In this document: positions 43,664 to 54,819 of the stretch, piece after piece
Position numbering within the stretch: position 1 is the first letter of the stretch
Layout of the letters: every line of letters starts with the position of its first letter
From: Mesotaenium endlicherianum
Lineage: Eukaryota; Streptophyta; Zygnematophyceae; Zygnematales; Mesotaeniaceae
Direction: 5' to 3'
Assembly: GCA_009602735.1 (NCBI GenBank)
Contig: WELA01001079.1
Location: 1 to 64,000, forward strand
DNA: 64,000 bases
Program-made: the position numbers and the translations under genes
Notes under the pieces: model-generated
The model's database searches: none
What the model was told of the DNA's origin: nothing
Seen by the model: only the letters and a program-made list of their open reading frames with translations

Positions 43664-44728
43664 TAAATCTGGTCCCCCAAGGAAGTTCAAGAACTCTATG
43701 ATCGTTGGGAAGTGGACGTTACGTTAGCTTGGAAAATGAATGTGAAGGACATTAGATGTTTGTAAGATGTAACTGTAATGGTCCAGTTTTGCACTGCTAT
43801 ACTCATCTTAGTGGGCATGATGATGAATACGATGCACGTATTAGATGGAAACCTCTGCGCACTCATGAAGCTCTTGGTGTTACGATGACAACGGGGAAGT
43901 AATTGAGTGAGGAGTGAATTTGAACACTAAGAACAAGGTCCACAAAGTTGTAAGTGGCCAGAGTGCTGTGGGGCTTCGTAAGGCGGAGCTTGCCTAAGTC
44001 ATACATGCACTACAAAGGAATAATTTGCAAAGATTGCCGCATTTGTGTCATAATGAACGTGTGCAGGAGCTAGAATGATCATCATTCGTGTCTCTGGATT
44101 GACGACCAAAAGTGAAAAGGTTGGCAGATAGTCTTTCTTTAAGAGATTTTTGCAACTTTGTGTATGAGAAACGTGTTACATCACGTATTTAAGAACACTC
44201 CAAATAGCGGAAGAAGCAACTTTTAGCTGTTGTGATACATTGAAATTCTTCTTATTCATCCCTAACACTTGTATTTTGGAGCAGAGTGATTTCCCAACCG
44301 GTCACAAACTTATGAGCTTAACTTTTGCAGGTTCTAATAAATTCATTGAGCTTACCAAGTTTGATAAGAACCTTGGAGACGGAAATATACATGTATCTCT
44401 GATTCATTATTTACTTGTCACTTCAATTATTATTTTTCAATGAAGTGATATAGGACTGTTATGTGTATTGAGTGTGCCGATCCTAAGAATACATGTCTAT
44501 AAATTAGGCACATAGTGCCACACTTTCAGTTCGCTGAAAGCACAATGACAAGATTCAAGAAAATGCTTATTACATGTGAGTGATGAGCCAGGCTTTACGT
44601 TGGTCAAATGTAAAATGCACTTCATTTAGTACAAACATTTGCGTGCATTTTAGGCTTCCACGTGGTGCCCCAACTCTCATGTACAGATACAAAAGTAGAG
44701 TTTCTCATGACACTTTACCCTGGCACGC
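43664..44728. other. Unexplained stretch between transposon copy 1 and LTR G
   Basis: No coding sequence is recognised. A short CTTTCAGTTCGCTGAAAGCACAATG-like palindromic patch near 44,515-44,550 resembles one inside the transposon (43,490-43,512). Otherwise I see nothing that explains it. Confidence 0.3.
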
Positions 44729-45100
44729 TGTAGTGAAACAGATAGATAAAGTACTTGTAAAAGGGAACACTTTATCTCTTCAAAATGCAAGGATCCTAGG
44801 ATACAAGTGGTAGCTTCTTGAAAGAGATGGTTTCTTGAAATTGAGTATATTTTTGGTACTTGGCAAGTACCACAGTGATTACAGAATATCTCCTTATGTT
44901 CTAGTTCTTGTTTTCATACTTGCTACATAAGTAATTTCTGCGAAGGTGCATATTGATGTGTTGGCACCCAACACATTCCAGAACTTGCCACCTCTTTCTA
45001 GAATAATGCACGCAATTGACTTTAACCCAAAAATGGCATTTTTGACTTTCGCCACATAGAGTTGTTCAATAGGTCCTTCTTCATATTTCAAAAATGCGTT
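44729..45100 (-). repeat. LTR of element G, distal piece
   Basis: It begins on the plus strand TGTAGTGAAACAGATAGATAAAG, the reverse of the end of the LTR at 1,862-2,374, and follows that LTR back to about its position 2,015. The missing part of the same LTR is at 56,488-56,611. The two pieces flank transposon copy 2, showing that one LTR was split by its insertion. Confidence 0.75.
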
Positions 45101-45118
45101 TACATGCACCACGCGCGG

Positions 45119-45861
45119 TGTAAGGTCATAGGTTTATAAAGTGCATTTTTGAGTATCATGAAAGTATGTTTTGGTTGTATAATAGTATAGTGTGCATTTT
45201 TGTGGTCATTTTGATATAAAGTTCATCGAATTTGGTCAAGTATTGAGAGACTTACGGATTTCCAAAGTTTAATTTGTTTTGAGGTCCGTTGACGACTGTC
45301 CTTAATTTGCGGTGAGCGCGACTGTCGGATTGACCGACAGAGTCGAGCGATCTGGCCTGTTAGAATGAACTCGAACCTTCACGTAAGTTCGGCTGACGCG
45401 GAGTGCCGACTAGGTCGATTTACCTAGAAGTTTCGGTTTAGCCTAGCGCGTCTAAGATAGAATATTCTAGTAACGTCGATGCATGTATGTGGACGTCAAT
45501 TCGGCCGGACACGTCAGATTAGACTGATTTGGCTTACTCACGAATATTCTGGAACGGACAATTGACGAACACTTTAAGAGAATCCGTAGCTTCCTCCTAG
45601 AGAGGAGCATTTAGGCAGAAAATTATAAATAGGCATTACTTCTTTGTTTCTTATCAGTTTTCACTTCTGTAAATTTCTATGGGTTTGTAATGACAAGGCC
45701 TTTCATTCTAGTTCATTTAAGAGCAGCTTCTTGCTACTCAAAATGTTGAGTATTTTTCCTGAGCTTTGTTAGTGATATGCCGCTGCACTCTCTAGTATGA
45801 TTGCAACTAGTTCTTTTCCTCGTAAGTTACTACGCTTTCACTGGGGCACTCTGCCCCTTCA
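45119..45861 (+). repeat. 5' LTR of chromovirus F
   Basis: TG...CA ends, followed after 3 bp by the Met-tRNA type primer-binding site. It contains a TATAAATAG box at 45,624-45,632. Confidence 0.9.
45624..45632 (+). promoter_or_regulatory. TATA box of the chromovirus F LTR
   Basis: TATAAATAG lies about 230 bp before the LTR end. A near-identical position is kept in the LTRs of B and E2, which supports a promoter role. Confidence 0.5.
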
Positions 45862-45899
45862 ATCTGGTATCGGAGCAAGGTTAGTTTGCCCATAATATT

Positions 45900-46367
45900 A
45901 TGGAGTCGCAGTCGGCAGCTGGAGGAGGCGAACATGTCGAGCATTTTGAGCGCGTGGAGCAGACGACACGACCTTTGGCAAGGGAGCAACAAGAGATGCA
46001 GGCGATGTTGAGGCAGATGGCAGACGCAATTGGAGGAAAATTTTACACGTTGCTTCAACAATATATGCGCCAGGAGGTGGAGAGAATGGTGCGAAATGTT
46101 AAGGGGAACGCCGCTTCGACGAGTTCGGCACCTGCACCTGTTGTACCACCAATTCATGTTAATCCAGTGGTGCAACCAGTTATTCCACCCACATCAGGAG
46201 TACGTACGCCTAATCCTGACGTGTACATTGGAGAGCGTGGATCGTCGCCTGTTCATCAATGGAGTTGGGACTTGTCCACTACCAGCGCAGGCAGCAGAAT
46301 TTTAAGCCGAGAGAACCCTGCTATAATTGTGGTAAGCTTAGACATCTGGCTCGAGATTGTGATGTGA
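45900..46367 (+). pseudogene. gag (chromovirus F)
   Basis: It starts MESQSAAGGGEHVEHFE just after the primer-binding site, then EQQEMQAMLRQMADAIGG (helical), the Pro-rich VVPPIHVNPVVQPVIPP, and NPDVYIGERGSSPVHQW at the start of the capsid-like domain. It is the structural protein in living relatives. Compared with B and E2 the gag core is reduced. Fossil. Confidence 0.75.
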
Positions 46368-46422
46368 AGGCAAAGCAACCTCATCAGCAGGAAAAAGGAG
46401 GACGCCAGTAAGTCGTTCTGGG

Positions 46423-46839
46423 GTGTCTACCGGCGTGAAGACGAGAAATCACATGGAGGTTATGCCCAGGAGCCTGCCGAGAAGCGAAAGACAAGACGTT
46501 GACAAGCCTATTATCGTGGAAGGAGTAGTTGACGGCAACAAGGCGAAGTGTATGGTCGACAGTGGCGCAAGTGCAAACTTTGTGCACAAGAAGCTGGTGA
46601 AAGAGTGGCGAATCCCTGTGCAAAAGCATTATGAGCCTAAGGAAGCAATTCTGGCGAATGGGCAGAGACTCAAGTGTGGTGCACCTACGGAAGCTATTCA
46701 CGTGGAAGTAGCCGGGCACCAGAGTACTGAAGTTATGGAGCAGGCAGAGTTAGGTCAACATGAGGTCATATTGGGCCGACCATGGCTGAGAAAAGCCGAC
46801 TCTCAAGTGCAGTGGAGCACAAAACAAGTGAAAGTCTAA
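46423..46839 (+). pseudogene. Aspartic protease (chromovirus F)
   Basis: It has PIIVEGVVDGNKAKCMVDSG followed by ASANFVHKKLVKEW, a DSGA active-site block, and EVILGRPWLRKADSQVQW, the second conserved block of Ty3 proteases (ILGRPWL). It lies between gag and RT as expected. Confidence 0.8.
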
Positions 46840-46978
46840 GGGCGTGATGGTCGAATGGAGACAGCGAAACAGGTGGAGGTAGATACGACCACAAGTAACT
46901 GTCTTCTGTCGAGCCTGCAAGTTAAGAAGCTATGCAGGGCGAATCAGGTGAAAGAGATGTACCTGGTTTTGGTNGGTT

Positions 46979-48235
46979 TTGCTGGCCCTGGCCAGGTCAT
47001 CAGATGGAGCAAGCGTGAATCCCAACAGCCTGGGCGAATGTACATCGCCAAAGGAGCAAGTAGTGGTGTCTGATCCCCTTGCTCAGAAGAAGCAGAGCCC
47101 AACTGCTCAAGAGAAGAAGCCTGCTGAGATGCCTGCCCAAATTCAGGCGCTGTTGGAGGAGTTCAAGAGCGTATTTCCTGAGAAGCTAACTACAGGATTA
47201 CCTCCACAGAGAGCTATGGAGCACAAGATCGATTTGGAACCAGGGAGCAAGCCACCAGTGAGACCCGCCTATCGTCAATCATTTGCGGAGTTGGACGAGT
47301 TGAAGAACCAGCTGACAGAGTTGTTGGAGAAGAGATTCATCCGACCCAGCGAGTCTCCATTTGCAGCGCCAGTCTTATTTGTGAAGAAGAAGGATGGGAC
47401 AATGAGGATGTGTGTTGACTACCGGGCACTCAACAAAGTCATTATCAAGAACAGGTACCCACTTCCACGAGTGGACGAGTTGATTGACAGGCTTGTCGGG
47501 GCGAAGTATTTCTCGAAGATTGATTTGAGGAGTGGCTATCACCAGGTACGGATTGCAAAAGAAGACGTTCAGAAGACTGCTTTCAGGACTCGCTATGGTT
47601 TGTTCGAGTTCACAGTCATGCCTTGTGGATTGACTAATGCACCTGCTACATTCATGGGACTCATAAATAGTATCTTCAGACCCTACTTGGACCAACTTGT
47701 GGTGGTATTATTGGACGACATCCTGATCTATTCGAAGACCTTGGAAGAGCATGTGGAGCATCTGAGGAAGGTGTTGGAGGTCTTGAGAGATCAGAAGTTG
47801 TATGGGAAGATGAGCAAGTGCGACTTCCGTCTCAATGAAGTCGAATTTCTTCGACATGTAGTGGAAACTGAAGGAGTGAAGGTGGAGGAGAAGAAGGTGC
47901 AAGCAGTCAGAGATTGGCCGGTGCCTGCTGATATTCATCAACTTAGGAGGTTCCTCGGCATGGCAAATTATTCCCGACGTTTCATTGAAGGATTTGCCAA
48001 GGTGTGTGCACCGCTTACGGACATGTTGAAGAAGCAGGAGAAGTGGCTATGGGGTGACAAGGAGCAGCAAGCCTTCGAGAAGATTGAAGAGCTGTTAACA
48101 CAGGCACCTGTGTTGGCAATTGCCAGTCCAGAGCTTCCTTTCACCATCATCACGGACGCATCAAACTTTGCAGTGGGAGCCATCCTTCTCGAGGACCAGG
48201 GCAAAGGATTGCAGCCTGTGGCATATGAGAGCTGA
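46979..48235 (+). pseudogene. Reverse transcriptase and start of RNase H (chromovirus F)
   Basis: A 418-residue stretch with the Ty3 RT blocks: [71 protein letters not shown], and the catalytic box [14 protein letters not shown] (Y/L-x-DD). The thumb and connection follow ([35 protein letters not shown]), then the RNase H start [17 protein letters not shown]. An undetermined base lies just upstream at 46,974. Confidence 0.9.
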
Positions 48236-48280
48236 AAGTTGGGTCCTGCGGAGCAGAACTATGCAGCTCACGAGTGAGAG

Positions 48281-48907
48281 ATGGTGGCTATCATCCAGGC
48301 TTTGAGGATTTGGCGATGTTATGTGGACGGCCGGAAGGTGTTTATCAAGACCGACCACAAGAGCTTGGAGAAGTTTATGACGCAACCAACGTTGACACCA
48401 AGACAGGCAAGGTGGATGGAGTTTCTGCAACGGTTTGACCACAAGATTGAGTACTTACCTGGGAAGATCAACCCTGCAGACGCTTTATCCAGGAGGTGTG
48501 ACCTTGCAGCTGTCTCAGTCATCAAGGAGAATATGGACTTCAAGGAGAAGCTTCAAAGAGGTTATGAGGAGGACCCAGAGTTTGCTGATGGTGGAGCAGC
48601 GGAGTTCAACGCGAGTATGCAGAAGAAGGACGGCATATGGTATTATGGTGATTCCAACAGAGTGGTGGTACCTGACATCAAGGAGCTACGAGACTTACTA
48701 CTTGCGGAGCATCATGACTGCTTATATGCTGGACACTTTGGAAGCGAAAAGACGGCAAGCGTGTTGAAGCGGGATTACTACTCGAGAAATATGGACAAGG
48801 ACATCGAGGAGTGGATTAGGAGTTGCGATGCGTGCCAGAGAAACAAAATACCAAATCAAAAGAAGGGAGGTACATTGCAGCCACTGCCTATTCCAAACTA
48901 TCCGTGA
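48281..48907 (+). pseudogene. RNase H end and integrase zinc-binding region (chromovirus F)
   Basis: VFIKTDHKSLEKFMTQ and ARWMEFLQRFDHKIEYLPG with NPADALSRR are RNase H blocks. LLLAEHHDCLYAGHFGSEKT and CDACQRNKIPNQKKGG form the HHCC zinc site of the integrase. It continues into the core at 48,920. Confidence 0.85.
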
Positions 48908-48919
48908 GAGCAGATTGCT

Positions 48920-50020
48920 ATGGACTTCATCACGTCGTTACCAGTGAGTGGTCAAGGGCACGATGCAGTTTGGGTTGTGTCTGATCGGCTCAACAAGATG
49001 GCTCACTTTATTCCCATGAAGGAGACTTCTACGGCAGCAGATGTGGCACGGCTATTCTTTGATCATATTTTCAGGCTACATGGGTTGCCGAAGGTGATTG
49101 TTTCAGATCAGGATCCAAGGTTCACTAGCAACTTTTGGCGGTCATTGTTTACTTCGATGGGGACCAAGCTGAGTATGAGCACTTCCTATCACCCTCAGAC
49201 AGATGGGCAGAGTGAGAGGCTAAACAGAACTCTGCAAGAGGTGCTCAGGAGTTTCACTATCGAGGACCCTTCAGAGTGGGACAAGAAGCTGCCAGGATTG
49301 GAGTTTGCCTACAACAACAGCATGCAGGGATCCACCAAGCAGTCACCATTTGCTATGGTTTATGGGAGAGAAGTATATCATCCAGGGAACATCTTGTTGG
49401 TGAAGGCCAAGGAGATTCAGGTTCCTACTACACAAGTTCTTATGGAGCAGATGGCCAAGACTTGGGATATGGCGAAGACGTGTATTCGGAAGGCACAGGA
49501 AGAGCAGGTCAAGCATGCTAACAAGCACACGAGGGAAGTGACATTCCATATGGGTGACATCGTACTCTTGTCAACAGAAAATCTACCTTTCACAGGCAAG
49601 AGGAAACTGCGAGCACGGTTTACAGGTCCCTTTGTAGTGCTCAAGCAGGTGAATCCAGTGGCCTACAAGTTGGAATTTCTTTTAGGCTGGCGTATCCATG
49701 ATGTGTTCCATGTCAAATGTTTGCGGCCATACGTGGACCCGAACGAAGGACATCCAGGACGACTACCCACACCGCCCTCACAGGTCGAGATCGATGACGT
49801 ATCGGAGTATGAAGTGGAGGCGATTGTCGGCAATGGACGAGTCAAGCGAGGTCAACAACTTGTTCAAGAGTATCTGGTTAAGTGGAAGGGCTACCATGCG
49901 GACGACAACACTTGGGAGCCAGAGGCCAACTTGACTCATTGTAAGAGTAAGTTGAGACGTTATTTGCAGAATGCGTCGGGGACGTCGCATTTTGAGGAGG
50001 GGGATAATGTAAGGTCATAG
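48920..50020 (+). pseudogene. Integrase core and chromodomain (chromovirus F)
   Basis: MDFITSLPVSGQGHDAVWVV holds the first Asp, VSDQDPRFTSNFW the second, and HPQTDGQSERLNRTLQEVLR the Glu of the DDE triad. The C-terminal GPFVVLKQVNPVAYKLEF is followed by a chromodomain (SEYEVEAIVGNGRVKR, EYLVKWKGYHADDNTWEPEA). In chromoviruses the chromodomain reads heterochromatic histone marks. The frame runs to the polypurine tract and 3' LTR. Confidence 0.9.
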
Positions 50021-50748
50021 GTTTATAAAGTGCATTTTTGAGTTTCATGAAAGTATGATTTGGTTGTATAATAGTATAGAGTGCAATTTTCAGGTCATTT
50101 TGATATAAAGTTCATCGAATTTGGTCAAGTATTGAGAGAGTTACAAATTTCTGAAGTTTGAATAGTTTTGAGGTCGGTGGACGACTGTCCTTCATTCGCG
50201 GTGACCGCGACCGTCGGATTGACCGACAGCGTCGAGCGATCTGGCCCGTTAGAATGAACTCGAACCTTCACGTAAGTTCGGCTGACGCGGAGTGCCGACT
50301 AGGTCGATTTACCTAGAAGTTTCGGTTTAGCCTAGCGCGTCTAAGATAGAATATTCTAGTAATGTCGATGCATGTATGTGGACGTCAATTCGGCCCGGCA
50401 CGTCAGATTAGACTGATCTAGCTTACTCACGAATATTTTGGAAGGGACGATTTGACGAACACTTAGGAGAATCCGTAGCTTCCTCCAAGAGAGGAGCATT
50501 TAGGCAGAAAATTATAATAGGTATAACTTCTTTGTTTCTTATCAGTTTTCACTTTTGTAAATTTCTACGGGTTTGTAATGACAAGGCCATTCATTCTAGT
50601 TCATTTGTGAGCAATTTCTTGCTACTCAAAATGTTGAATTTTTCCTAAGCTTTGTTAGTGATATGCTGCTGCACTCTCTAGTATGATTGCAACTACTTCT
50701 TTTCCTCGTGAGTTACTGCGCTTCCACTAGGGCACTCTGCCCCTTCCA
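50008..50748 (+). repeat. 3' LTR of chromovirus F
   Basis: Homologous to 45,119-45,861. Preceded by the polypurine tract at 49,994-50,004 and followed by the target duplication CGCGG, after which transposon copy 2 resumes. Confidence 0.9.
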
Positions 50749-51439
50749 CGCGGGCCTAATCTTGCGACACTTAATTTTGGCGCTGGGGGTACCAATTTGG
50801 TACCGATCGATCTCACTCGCGACTCTTTTGACAAAGTTAAGTGCGTTGCAGCAGCTTGTCTTCTTTATTATTCTCCGTACACGCATGCACCACTTACAAG
50901 TTCTAACTAAAAGTTGTTAAGCACTTACAGGCGAACACCTCACAACAAAGAAATAGACTTGAGACGAAGTGTGGAGGCATTACGACTAAATGAAAGTGGC
51001 GGATTCACGAGAGTAGAGCATATCAAAGGTAAACTATGGCTCTTTTTGGTGCACTTCCGCCCCATTAACTTTCATAATTGTCAATTATTATGTTTGTTAT
51101 TTGCTTTGAAAGAATCACAAAAAAGTTTGGAACTGCTCCATCCCGTGAATTTGTGGACGACTCCGTACAGACATATTTAGAGATGACTTTGTGAGGAGGG
51201 GTACGAGCGGCTTGGGAAACGCAGGGAAGTGGAAGTGTCAACATAAGCAGCATAAGAAGGGAAGAAAAATCATTTTTACTTCACTTTTGCCTTGGGGGCA
51301 AGTGGGGGGCAGATTGGGGGCATATTTTAGGGTTAGGGGCAGATTTGATAATAGTCATTACTTGTTTACACAACAAGTTCTTATACTTACCTGAGCAGTA
51401 GTAGTCCAATATTAGTACTACATTACTCATTATTCACCT

Positions 51440-52660
51440 CTTAACTTCTTTTCTTTTGGAATGGGGCTAGGATTGTCAGAACCAGGCCGGAAAGATCGCC
51501 CTCTTCAACAAGGCATCATTCCCCAACTACAGCAGCAACTGTGGTGCAGCAAGAGGTGTGCGACTTTTCTACTGTCAAAAGTGCAACAAGTCTTTCATGC
51601 GGGCTGTAGAATTTGACCGTATGGGCTGGCTTGTTAACTATAGAAGACGTGTCTATAGGAGAATAGACTCTACTCCTGAAGCAAGTGTCCGCATTAGTAA
51701 TATGAATGTGCTTAAGAACTTGTTTGAGACTCTCTTTGCACATGTATGCAAAGAAGTTTCCCACTATATTACTAAAACCGAGTCCATGGTTGTCTCGTAG
51801 TATTCGAAGAGTGTGTTGGAGTGTAGAGGATTTGGATGCTCTTCTTTCCTTCAAATCTGTCCATTCTTATTTGGACTATGGGGCTGCCAAATTGCTTCCA
51901 AAATCAAGAGAGGTGGTAGCTATTATCCCCCCTTTTTTCATGGGATGGAGGATGATCAAGTCTGGAGAGAAAACTCTCACTTTAAAGTTTTCATCTTCAA
52001 TTTTAAACACGGGGGGGCATGTTGTGATGGCCCTTGACCAGTGGTATGATAGACTTGTTCAGAAGGCACATCATCACATTGACACTAGCACTCATATACA
52101 ATATAGACTTGTAGAGCACTCTCTTAGGACGCAAGCACATGGGCTTGAAGTCAAGGATGCCATAATAGAAGCAGCATAACTTGCAAGAGCTAACCTGCTA
52201 CAAAAGGAACAAGAGAGGATTAAGAGAGAGAGAAAGAGAGAACTATAAGAGAGCTTGTGAGTTGCAAGAAGCTGCTGATTTAACAACTCGTGAGTTGAGA
52301 ATGCAAAGGTCACAAGATATGTGCACACCTGCTAAAAGAAAAGCAAATTCTGATGCTCCTTTTGCACCTCAACCTCCTACCACCTCTAAGCTAGCTAAGC
52401 AAGCTGCTATACAAGTCACGAGAGAGGCAAGAGCTAAGGTTGCAAATGAAGTGAGGCAAGTTCTTCAACGCAGAGAAGAGGAAGACAGGTTGATTGCGCA
52501 ACAAGAGAAGGAGCATGCTCAAGCAATGCAAGCTTTGGTAAGAGAAGGCAAGCACTTGTCATCAAACGAGCTTATGAAGAGAGCTCGCGAGGTAGCTGAC
52601 AACAGGAGAAAGACTCCAGCTAGTCAGGTGAGCTGCATATATACATATTATACATTTAAT
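51440..52660 (+). pseudogene. Plus-strand gene of transposon copy 2
   Basis: Parallel to 38,100-39,183. An 80-residue frame (51,558-51,800) continues from NCGAARGVRLFYCQKC, a zinc-ribbon-like Cys pattern, into VYRRIDSTPEASVRIS. The frame 51,706-52,179 has VEDLDALLSFKSVHSYLDYG and GGHVVMALDQWYDRLVQKA. The frame 52,181-52,696 is basic and strongly helical with many Arg-Glu-Lys heptads (KRNKRGLRERERENYKRA; QVLQRREEEDRLIAQQEKE). Function unknown. Conservation of the same segments in both copies argues that they were coding. Introns or decay divide them. Confidence 0.45.
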
Positions 52661-52696
52661 TTACTACTTCCTTGCTACACTAAGCATATTTTCTAG

Positions 52697-54784
52697 CTAC
52701 TCTACTTCTCCACCGGCTTCTTCTATGTCTGTTGGATCAGATGTTGTTACCACTGGTGCCAGCTGTCGTCGCTTGAACACCACCTTCTTCCTCTTTTGTC
52801 TTTCTTTTGTACTCAATGGTAGCTCTATGATGGTAGATAGTGCTCTCTTCCCACTCTCTTGATGTGTTGTCTGGCCTATCCTCCCTTTGCTATACACTCA
52901 TCTTGTAGCATCCACCATCACCTTCCTTTTGTAAGTCTTGGTCCATTTCCTCCATTGATGCAATGCCTCTATACCTTCTCCACTAAATTGATCTAGGTCC
53001 CCATGTCTCCTGATCATATTCCCTACGTAGCACTTCAATATGTGCATGTACTCAGTAATGTGGTCTGCTGCGCAAGCTACTACAAACTTGTCCTCAAAAT
53101 CTTCAGCAAGGGCCTCCACAAGAGAAGCTTTAGCTTCTCTCTCGTCGCCCGTGTCTAGTGCCAATATTGGCTCCATAAGGGCAGCCAAGCACACTCCATA
53201 AGCACCTCATGCTTCTAACACGGCTTGTAGCTGTTCTGCATCATCAGGCTGGTTACAAAAGACACACTCNTCATCAGGCTGGTTACAGAAGACACACTCT
53301 GCCAGCTCTAGAAAGTACTCGAGGAGGCGATGGCTGTCCCCTCTAATGAAGCTTCGCATGGCTGTCCTATTTCTCTTCTCTCCTTTCTTCAAGACCTTCA
53401 CAGCCTCCTTAGGTGTTGATGCCTTCACCTTCTCTTTGAAGAGCTTGTAGAATTCATCCTATTTGGCTTGCCTCGGTGGTAAGAATGCATGCAAAGTTTT
53501 CTCATAAAGTGTAGTTGAGATTCTCAAATTCAAGTGCAGTACGCACACAACACAGTGATGAGGAGGTATCTTAAACAATGGTGGCTTCTTGTGTCTCTGT
53601 CCTTGGTGCTGGAGCAGGTAATGCAATCTTGCCTTAGTCCTTCTCTGGCTTGCCTCGTGTCGTCTTCATGATGTCCTTGTCCAGGTCTGACATACTCTCA
53701 GAATGTTTTGAGCAGTGTGGACACGTCATCGGCAACTTGCCCAAGTCAGGAGCATGAGCTGCAGCCTCCATCCCCTCCAAGGTGCAAAGGGCACCGCGAT
53801 GACACCTGTCGTGGATGTCCTTTGACTTGCAAAGGCACCATAAGCACGGATATGTTCAGGTTGCTTCAGTCAACCCAAACAAGCTGTTACTTAACCGTGA
53901 CCCTGATAGAACTTGATTCTGAATAGGTCCTCCTCTACATGCAGGCTTGCTGTGATGACAATACCTATTTCCTCCAGCAGCCTTGAAGACACTCCCCGTA
54001 TGCTATTGTAGTCATCCTGATCTTCAAAGCATACGAGGGTGCAGGTATTAGCTGCTGAGTTTGTCATGCCCAAGCTATCCTTTGTTAAAATTTTGACAGC
54101 AATTGTAGTCTGAATAACTCCCCTGTGTAGTGCTGCTACGCCTCTCATAATTTGCACCCTTACTACTCTGCCTGGTTGGAGTTGCAATTGTACTATCCGT
54201 TGTCTTATAGTTTCTTGCAATGACAAGGTCACTGCCAGCCCATCTGCACTCTCTTGAGTTCCCACTTAAGCGTAGATCTTGGCTGCCAGGTTCTCTACTT
54301 TCCTCTTAGACGGCAGCTTGGGGAGGGCAGTCTTCGTGTTCTTGATTTACTTGGGCTCCCATAGTCTTGTTGCTTGCAAGTATGTCTCTGACATGATGCT
54401 GACAAGCATTTGGTATTGCTCTTGAGAAAGCTTCAACTTGTACTTGATACTCAGCCCTAACCTGTCATCCCTCCGCTCCTGTATTTGCTTCACTGTGGCG
54501 TCCTCTATGATTGGCTTCGAGTGCAATTCTGTTGTAATAGCTTCCAGCATGTCTTTGTTCTTTGGCTTGTTCAACAAGGCTGTTGATGACTTGCTCATGT
54601 TTGTCTCACATCCAAACTTGGTCCCCATAAATAGCTTCAGGTTCTTGCTCATTTTTTGCCATGTTTTTGCAAATTCTCCACTTACTCTACGACAATTTGC
54701 TGGAGGAGTTTGAGAGGCTGCCATTGACACCTTCGCGTACCTTATCTCTGTCCTGGCTTTTCTGAAGTCTTTCTTCATGCCCAT
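52697..54784 (-). pseudogene. Minus-strand transposase-like gene of copy 2
   Basis: Frames from high to low coordinate: 54,784-54,347 (MGMKKDFRKARTEIRYAKVS, basic, helical), 54,265-53,891 with a DLFRIKFYQG end, then Cys blocks YPCLWCLC and CPHCSKH near 53,860-53,720, ECVFCNQPDDAEQLQAVLEA near 53,250, and 53,194-52,898 with YMHILKCYVGN and DQFSGEGIEALHQWRK. The last frame is basic. The same blocks in the same order occur in copy 1, so a single long protein is likely. I cannot name the family or point to a catalytic triad. An undetermined base at 53,271 lies in a duplicated patch that may be an assembly artefact. Confidence 0.45.
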
Positions 54785-54819
54785 GAATCACCGAGCAACC
54801 TGTACCTCCCCATCGGCTG

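Larger units (their letters stand above)
45119..50748 (+). mobile_element. Ty3 chromovirus F with both LTRs
   Basis: LTRs are 45,119-45,861 (743 bp) and 50,008-50,748 (741 bp), starting TGTAAGGTCA and ending CTTCA/CTTCCA. CGCGG occurs on both sides (45,114-45,118 and 50,749-50,753), a 5-bp target duplication. A primer-binding site TGGTATCGGAGC is at 45,865-45,876, and a polypurine tract GAGGAGGGGGA is at 49,994-50,004. Gag, protease, RT, RNase H, integrase and chromodomain follow in the Ty3 order. It is nearly whole in outline with several breaks. In the LTR stretches I compared by eye, identity is roughly 95%, so the insertion is moderately old. Close kin are B, E1 and E2. Confidence 0.92.

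Noticed and set aside
37388-45118. A 17-bp direct repeat (ACATGCACCACGCGCGG) at 37,388 and 45,102 that at first looked like a long target duplication around a 7.7-kb element
   Set aside because: Both are simply the left ends of two copies of the same transposon; copy 2 resumes with matching sequence after chromovirus F at 50,749.
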